DNA from: Kocuria sp. p3-SID1428
GTDB lineage: Bacteria > Actinomycetota > Actinomycetes > Actinomycetales > Micrococcaceae
Length of the DNA stretch: 18,465 nt
Direction: 5' to 3'
Assembly (NCBI RefSeq): GCF_025149945.1
Contig: NZ_JALXVH010000048.1
Span: forward strand, 1-18,465
The translations under genes and the position numbers were made by a program. Position 1 is the stretch's first letter, and each line of letters begins with the position of its first letter. Positions 14,206 to 18,465 of this stretch are shown one piece after another. The notes beneath the pieces were generated by a model. It saw only the letters and a program-made list of their open reading frames with translations, searched no databases and was not told where the DNA came from.

Positions 14206-15663
14206 TCAGTCGTGCAGGTCCGGCAGCACGCGCGCGGCCCACTCCTCCACGGAGGACTCCCACCGCTGCGGATCCACGTTCCACTCCTTGGTGTGGCGGG
14301 CGCGCTGGAAGCCCACCATCTCGACCCGGTCGCTGAGTTCCGCCAAGCGCTTGGAGGCGGTGTCCGGGACGAACTCGTCATCGGCGGAGTGCAGGATCAG
14401 CGTGGGGGTCTGCAGCTGATCGGCGCGCGTGATCCAGTCCAGCGAGCCCAGGTCCAGCGGTGCGGCCAGGCCCGTGAGCCACAGCCCGCGCGGCGAGGTG
14501 ATCAGCGACTGCGCCATGGTGGTGATCGCCGAGGGAATGTGCCGCGAGGCCGTGTGGTGCGTGAACAGCGTGAACCAGTCGACGACCGGCCCGGTGAGGA
14601 TCATCCCGGCGATGTCAGCCCGGTAGATCGACAGGTCGGCGGTCTGAAGGCAGATCGCCCCGCCCATGGACCAGCCGAACAGCACGATCCGGGTGGCCCC
14701 GCGCAGCTTGGCGTAGGAGATCGCCAGCTGGACGTCCTTCCACTCCGTGAACCCCAGCCCGTAGCGTCCGTCCGGGGAGGCCGGAGCCTCTCGGTCGTTG
14801 CGGTAGGAGATCAGCAGCGAGTTCAGGCCCATGCGCTGGGCGGTGTCCAGGGCGCGGATGGCCTCCATGCGCTGGGCGCCGCGGCCGTGGACCATGATCG
14901 CCCAGGGGCCGGGCAGCTGCTGGGCAGCGGGGTCCTCGGCCGCGGTCTGCTCGTCGTCGCGGGACGCGCTCTCGCGGTGGTCGTCCTGGCGGTGCTCGTC
15001 GTGGCCTCCGGCACCGCGAGGGCGGAAGCCGCGGTCCGTCCCCGGGCGCGCGCTGGACGCCTGCGGATCCCGTCTCTGCCCCGCCGGGACCACCCAGCAG
15101 GGTGCTGCGCCCATCTCCATGGGCAGCTCGACCTCATGGAAGCGGTAGCCGGCCGCGGCCGGATCCGGGTAGACCGTTCCGGCCCACCAGCCGCGGGAGG
15201 CGGCCGAGAGATCGCCGCTGTAGACCTCCTGGACCTCGCGCACGACCTCGCCGGCAGCCGGCGACCAGGAGAGGATCTCGCCGATGCGGGCATGGCCCTG
15301 GCCTCCGGCGAAGCGCAGGCTGTAGAGCCCGTCGACGGTGGTCTCAACCGTGGCGGCCAGGCGCACCTCGCCGGCTCCGGGCAGCGCCTCGGGATGCTGC
15401 GCCGGATCCACCGGGGTGTACTCGTGGATGGCCAGGTCCTCGGAGCGGTACCGAGGCGGCACGACCACCTGGCGCGCCACATAGGCGGCGATCGCCGAGG
15501 AGACGCCGAAGGACAGCGAGGCCGCCCCCACCGTCAGCGCCGTGCCCGCCACGGCCCCGCGGGCCCACACCGACGACGGCTCCCGCGGCGGCCTGCGCAG
15601 GGCGGGAAGCGGTCGCGATCGGGCGGGGTGGGTCGATGAGCGCAGGGAACCGGGCATAGTCAC
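14206..15663 (-). CDS. Membrane-anchored alpha/beta hydrolase
   Basis: A 485-aa protein. A basic N-terminus is followed by one hydrophobic segment (about 36-60), probably an uncleaved anchor. A beta-rich region (about 70-195) comes next, then a charged, His/Asp/Arg-rich low-complexity linker (about 195-250) and an alpha/beta hydrolase domain (252-485). The catalytic set is visible: oxyanion region MVHGRG, nucleophile Ser332 in GWSMGG, Asp428 or Asp429 in HSADDEFVP, and His457 in RARHTKEWN. It resembles actinobacterial BEM46-like or prolyl-oligopeptidase-like hydrolases of unknown substrate. The start may be GTG 15663 or ATG 15657. A small inverted repeat (TCACAT-N6-ATGTGA, 15660-15677) overlaps the start. 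It is divergent from msrB. Confidence 0.85.
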   Translation of the reverse strand: MTMPGSLRSSTHPARSRPLPALRRPPREPSSVWARGAVAGTALTVGAASLSFGVSSAIAAYVARQVVVPPRYRSEDLAIHEYTPVDPAQHPEALPGAGEVRLAATVETTVDGLYSLRFAGGQGHARIGEILSWSPAAGEVVREVQEVYSGDLSAASRGWWAGTVYPDPAAAGYRFHEVELPMEMGAAPCWVVPAGQRRDPQASSARPGTDRGFRPRGAGGHDEHRQDDHRESASRDDEQTAAEDPAAQQLPGPWAIMVHGRGAQRMEAIRALDTAQRMGLNSLLISYRNDREAPASPDGRYGLGFTEWKDVQLAISYAKLRGATRIVLFGWSMGGAICLQTADLSIYRADIAGMILTGPVVDWFTLFTHHTASRHIPSAITTMAQSLITSPRGLWLTGLAAPLDLGSLDWITRADQLQTPTLILHSADDEFVPDTASKRLAELSDRVEMVGFQRARHTKEWNVDPQRWESSVEEWAARVLPDLHD

Positions 15664-15835
15664 ATTCTGTCATGTGAGCCTCGGCGTCCGCCGGGAACGA
15701 CGATCCCCGCGAGCTCTGCCCGCACGCGCGGAACCGATTTCGTGAATATCCGGGGCACATGCGCTGTTGCACGCGTGAGGCCCCTGGCTCTTGCGGCACA
15801 GCGGGCCACCACGACATCAAGGCGAGGAGGACACC

Positions 15836-16348
15836 GTGTCCGAGCAGACCGATCCGCGCGGCACCGACCAGCGCAGCACCGACCCGCAGGCCAACGCAGA
15901 CGAGCAGGCCGCCGAGCACAAGCCCAGCGTGCAGCGCACCGAGGACGAGTGGCGCGCAGTGCTCAGCCCGCAGGAGTTCCACGTCCTGCGCGAGGCAGGC
16001 ACCGAGCGACCCTTCACCGGCGAGTACTGGGACACCGAGACCGAGGGCGTCTACTCCTGTCGGGCCTGCGGCACGGAGCTGTTCCGCTCGGAGACCAAGT
16101 TCGGCTCCCACTGCGGGTGGCCGTCATTCTTCGCGCCGCTGGCCGAGGAGCGCGTGCGCTATATCCGCGACTCGTCGCTGGGCATGGAGCGCGTGGAGGT
16201 CCGCTGCGCTGCCTGCGACTCCCACCTGGGTCACCTCTTCGCCGGCGAGGGCTATCCCACGCCCACGGACCTGCGCTACTGCATCAACTCGCTGTCCATG
16301 CGCCTGGAGCCTTCCGAGGGCGCCGGAGAGGCCCAGGGACAGTCCTAA
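15836..16348 (+). CDS. msrB: Peptide methionine-R-sulfoxide reductase
   Basis: A 170-aa enzyme that reduces methionine-R-sulfoxide in damaged proteins. The zinc site is CRAC (Cys75, Cys78) and CAAC (Cys124, Cys127). SHCGWPSFF holds the probable resolving Cys93, and RYCINSLSM holds the catalytic Cys149. The core (about 35-155) is normal. The first 30 residues are a polar, acidic extension without predicted structure. The start is GTG 15836, with GAGGAGG 5 nt upstream; the upstream ATG frame has no ribosome site. The next gene begins 89 bp later with its own promoter. Confidence 0.95.
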   Translation: MSEQTDPRGTDQRSTDPQANADEQAAEHKPSVQRTEDEWRAVLSPQEFHVLREAGTERPFTGEYWDTETEGVYSCRACGTELFRSETKFGSHCGWPSFFAPLAEERVRYIRDSSLGMERVEVRCAACDSHLGHLFAGEGYPTPTDLRYCINSLSMRLEPSEGAGEAQGQS

Positions 16349-16424
16349 GGGCGACTGCCGCCGGGGCGTCGTCATCGGAGGGCCCGGACGGCGTGGCAGG
16401 CCCGATCGCCGGGCGGGGCGGTCA

Positions 16425-16440
16425 TAGGCTGGGCCTCGTG
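16425..16440 (+). promoter_or_regulatory. -10 box giving a leaderless DUF3000 transcript
   Basis: TAGGCT (16425-16430) lies 7 nt before the GTG start at 16438, so transcription should begin at or beside the start codon. No ribosome binding site is present. No clear -35 is seen. The same pattern (TAGGTT, GGG, then a start codon) occurs at 2041-2057. Confidence 0.6.
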
Positions 16441-17034
16441 ACAGCTCAGAGCGATCTGGTCGGAAGGTTCCCACGGGCAGCGGCTTCGCTGCGTCGTGCC
16501 CAGTGCCGCCCGGAGATCGAGCTCGTCGAGATCTCCGCGCCCACACCCCGAGCCGCTGATTCGGTGGCCTTCTCGGCCACCGTGCTCGAGCCGGGATCGG
16601 CCCACCCCAGTGCGCAGGGCTCCCGCGAGGATGCCCGGGAGCTGGCCACCGGCCGCTTCCTGCTGATCCACACACCGGATCGCGGCGGCGAGTGGGGCGG
16701 GGCGTTCCGCATCGTGACCTACGTGAAGGCCGAGGTCGAGCGCGATCTGGGCCACGACGAGATGCTCGCCCAGGTCGCCTGGAGCTGGCTGCTCGAGTCC
16801 CTGGACCGCAGCGGCGCGCAGTACACCCGGGAGGGCGGAACGGCCTCGCGGGTGCTCTCCGAGGGCTTCGGCCAGCTGGCCGACACGGAGGAGTACATCG
16901 ACGTGGAGCTGCGGGCCTCCTGGACGCCTCACGGCGAGGACCTCTCCGTGCATCTGGAGGCCTGGGCCGACATGGTCTGCACCTTCGCCGGTCTTCCTCC
17001 GGTGACCGAGTCGGTCACCGTCCTGCGGCGCTGA
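16438..17034 (+). CDS. DUF3000 family protein
   Basis: A 198-aa soluble protein of the actinobacterial DUF3000 family, whose function is unknown. Characteristic stretches are RPEIELVEISAPTPRAADSVAFSA (shown as RPEIELVEISAP at about 24-35), then GRFLLIHTPDRGGEWGGAFR, VAWSWLLESL and a C-terminal acidic-beta region ending LEAWADMVCTFAGLPPV. No membrane segment or catalytic motif is seen. It is normally found just upstream of ribonuclease D in actinobacteria, as here (72 bp gap). The GTG at 16438 is chosen because homology starts there and a -10 box sits 7 nt before it. The frame remains open far upstream, but that part overlaps msrB and is not real. Confidence 0.85.
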   Translation: MTAQSDLVGRFPRAAASLRRAQCRPEIELVEISAPTPRAADSVAFSATVLEPGSAHPSAQGSREDARELATGRFLLIHTPDRGGEWGGAFRIVTYVKAEVERDLGHDEMLAQVAWSWLLESLDRSGAQYTREGGTASRVLSEGFGQLADTEEYIDVELRASWTPHGEDLSVHLEAWADMVCTFAGLPPVTESVTVLRR

Positions 17035-17106
17035 CCCCCGCGGCAGCCGCGAGCACACCGGACACCCCACGAACCATCCGAGAACCCAGAGGATCTGACA
17101 GCCGCA

Positions 17107-18396
17107 GTGAGCAGCACGAGCCCCTCCCAGCGTCCGAGCCCCACCGTCGTCGAGGGCTTCGAGGACTTCGAGATCCCCGAGACCGTGTTCCTCGATCAGC
17201 CCATGGACGGGCTGCCCCCTCTCGTGGACACGACCCGGCGCCTCGAGCTGGCCGCCGAGCAGCTCAGCCAGGGCACCGGCCCCGTGGCCCTGGACACCGA
17301 GCGCGCCAGCGGCTTCCGCTACGGCCAGCGCGCCTTCCTGGTCCAGCTGCGCCGCGAGGGCACCGGCACCGTGCTGATCGATCCGGAGGCCACCGGCTCG
17401 CTGGGGATCATCGACGAGGCCCTGCGCGGCACCGAGTGGGTCCTGCACGCCGCCACGCAGGATCTGCCCTGCCTGCGCGAACTGGACATGCACCCCGATG
17501 CCCTGTTCGACACCGAGCTCGGCGGGCGCATCGCCGGGCTGGCGCGCGTGGGGCTGGCCGCCGAGACGGAGGAGCTGCTCGGCTTCACCATGGCCAAGGA
17601 GCATTCCGCCGTGGACTGGTCCACCCGTCCGCTGCCCGAGTCGTGGCTGACCTACGCGGCCCTGGACGTCGAGGTCCTGGTCCAGCTGCGCTACGCCATG
17701 GAAGAGCTGCTGCGCTCGCAGGGAAAGCTGGAGTGGGCGCTCGAGGAGTTCGAGGCCATGCGCACCGCGCCGCCTGCCGCCCCGCGGAAGGATCCGTGGC
17801 GGCGCACCTCCGGGATCACCAAAGTCCGCGGACGACGCCAGCTCACCGCCCTGCGCAACCTGTGGACCGAGCGCGAGGAGCTCGCCCGCCACAAGGACAT
17901 CTCCCCCGGGCGGCTGCTGCCGGACTCCGCGCTCGTGGCGGTGGCCCAGGCCATGCCGCGCTCGGTGCCCCAGCTGCTGCGCACGCCGGGATTCCACGGT
18001 CGTGCCGCCTCCAAGGAGGCTCCGCGCTGGCTGCGTGCCCTCTCCGAGGCCCGCCAGAGCGAGGAGCTGGTGCCGCAGTCGGTCCCCTCCGACGCGCTGC
18101 CGCCCGTGAAGTCCTGGACCGTCAAGCGACCCGCCGCCGCCGAGCGCCTGCGCACGCTGAAGCCGGCCGTGGCCGAGCGCGCCGCCGAGCTGGGGATGCC
18201 CACCGAGAACCTCCTGGTGCCCGAGCAACTGCGCCGCTTCAGCTGGGATCCCCCGGCCTCGGCCGAGCTCGAGCAGATCGCCGAGCGGCTGCGCGAGCTC
18301 GGTGCCCGCCGGTGGCAGATCGACAACGTGGCTTCGACCCTCCAGAGCGCGCTGCGCCTGCCGCGCACCGAGCACCAGGACGACTCTGCCGGCTGA
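17107..18396 (+). CDS. rnd: Ribonuclease D-like 3'-5' exonuclease with HRDC domain
   Basis: A 429-aa DEDDy exonuclease. Exo I is ALDTERASGF (Asp63, Glu65), Exo II is HAATQDLPCL (Asp119), and Exo III is YAALDVEVL (Tyr183, Asp187), which together bind the two metals. An HRDC domain follows (about 235-320, starting near GRRQLTALRNLWTEREELA), with a second HRDC-like helical region to the end. RNase D trims the 3' ends of tRNA and other stable RNAs. The start is GTG at 17107; only a weak AGAGG lies upstream, so expression may depend on the upstream DUF3000 transcript. A strong hairpin follows the stop. Confidence 0.93.
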   Translation: MSSTSPSQRPSPTVVEGFEDFEIPETVFLDQPMDGLPPLVDTTRRLELAAEQLSQGTGPVALDTERASGFRYGQRAFLVQLRREGTGTVLIDPEATGSLGIIDEALRGTEWVLHAATQDLPCLRELDMHPDALFDTELGGRIAGLARVGLAAETEELLGFTMAKEHSAVDWSTRPLPESWLTYAALDVEVLVQLRYAMEELLRSQGKLEWALEEFEAMRTAPPAAPRKDPWRRTSGITKVRGRRQLTALRNLWTEREELARHKDISPGRLLPDSALVAVAQAMPRSVPQLLRTPGFHGRAASKEAPRWLRALSEARQSEELVPQSVPSDALPPVKSWTVKRPAAAERLRTLKPAVAERAAELGMPTENLLVPEQLRRFSWDPPASAELEQIAERLRELGARRWQIDNVASTLQSALRLPRTEHQDDSAG

Positions 18397-18412
18397 CCCC
18401 CCTCCCCTTGGG

Positions 18413-18454
18413 TCGCCTCCGCAGGCTCTCATCGGCGATCGCCTGCGGAGGCGA
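18413..18454 (+). terminator. Terminator after rnd
   Basis: TCGCCTCCGCAGGC and GCCTGCGGAGGCGA form a perfect 14-bp stem with a 14-nt loop, 16 bp after the stop codon at the window end. Confidence 0.7.
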
Positions 18455-18465
18455 TGCCTCACAGG

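Noticed and set aside
15660..15677. TCACAT-N6-ATGTGA as a CRP site
   Set aside because: The half sites are in the reverse order of a CRP site (TGTGA-N6-TCACA), so I leave it as an unexplained small inverted repeat.

Overview
The window is very GC-rich and reads as chromosomal DNA of a high-GC actinobacterium. The pointers are a mycothiol-linked Rv2466c-type reductase, a DUF3000 gene next to RNase D, an MT0933/Rv0909-type small antitoxin-like protein, frequent GTG starts, actinobacterial TAnnnT -10 boxes with apparently leaderless starts, and a Gly-Cys-Val tRNA cluster. A Micrococcaceae-like organism is my best guess from gene order and protein style. The genus cannot be fixed from the sequence alone. 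I see no phage, integrase, transposase or CRISPR.

Left part (1-2852): a YhgE/Pip-like multi-pass membrane protein is divergent from a TetR-family regulator. Their shared spacer holds two overlapping promoters and a duplicated palindromic operator. Next comes an Rv2466c-type reductase with a short leaderless upstream ORF, closed by a strong terminator shared with valS.

Translation/metabolism block, minus strand (2871-9779): read in transcription order it is a PD-(D/E)XK nuclease-like gene, def, fmt, rsmB, rpe and an FMN riboswitch. ribD or another riboflavin gene is normally expected after the riboswitch. Here the frame runs instead into the C-terminal two thirds of valyl-tRNA synthetase, which lacks the N-terminal catalytic half with the HIGH motif. 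The joint lies near 4556, beside an extremely GC-rich inverted repeat. It is either a real rearrangement or an assembly chimera, and it is the most important anomaly in the window.

tRNA block (9883-10946): tRNA-Val(CAC) is on the minus strand. About 0.6 kb of non-coding DNA follows, then tRNA-Gly(GCC), tRNA-Cys(GCA) and tRNA-Val(GAC) on the plus strand. The two Val tRNAs are near-identical and inverted, with related terminators. A 78-bp element with perfect 32-bp inverted arms sits just downstream.

Right part (11136-18465): a 56-aa MT0933-like protein, a ZapE/AFG1-type ATPase (minus), a sulfurtransferase-sufE pair with overlapping start and stop (sulfur trafficking), a membrane-anchored alpha/beta hydrolase (minus) divergent from msrB (methionine sulfoxide repair), and a DUF3000-rnd pair with an apparently leaderless DUF3000 start. 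A strong hairpin follows rnd at the window end.

Most genes are ordinary housekeeping genes. The observations worth following are the valS/riboswitch joint, the long inverted repeat, the leaderless upstream ORF and the divergent TetR operator. I did not find a convincing new multi-gene system.
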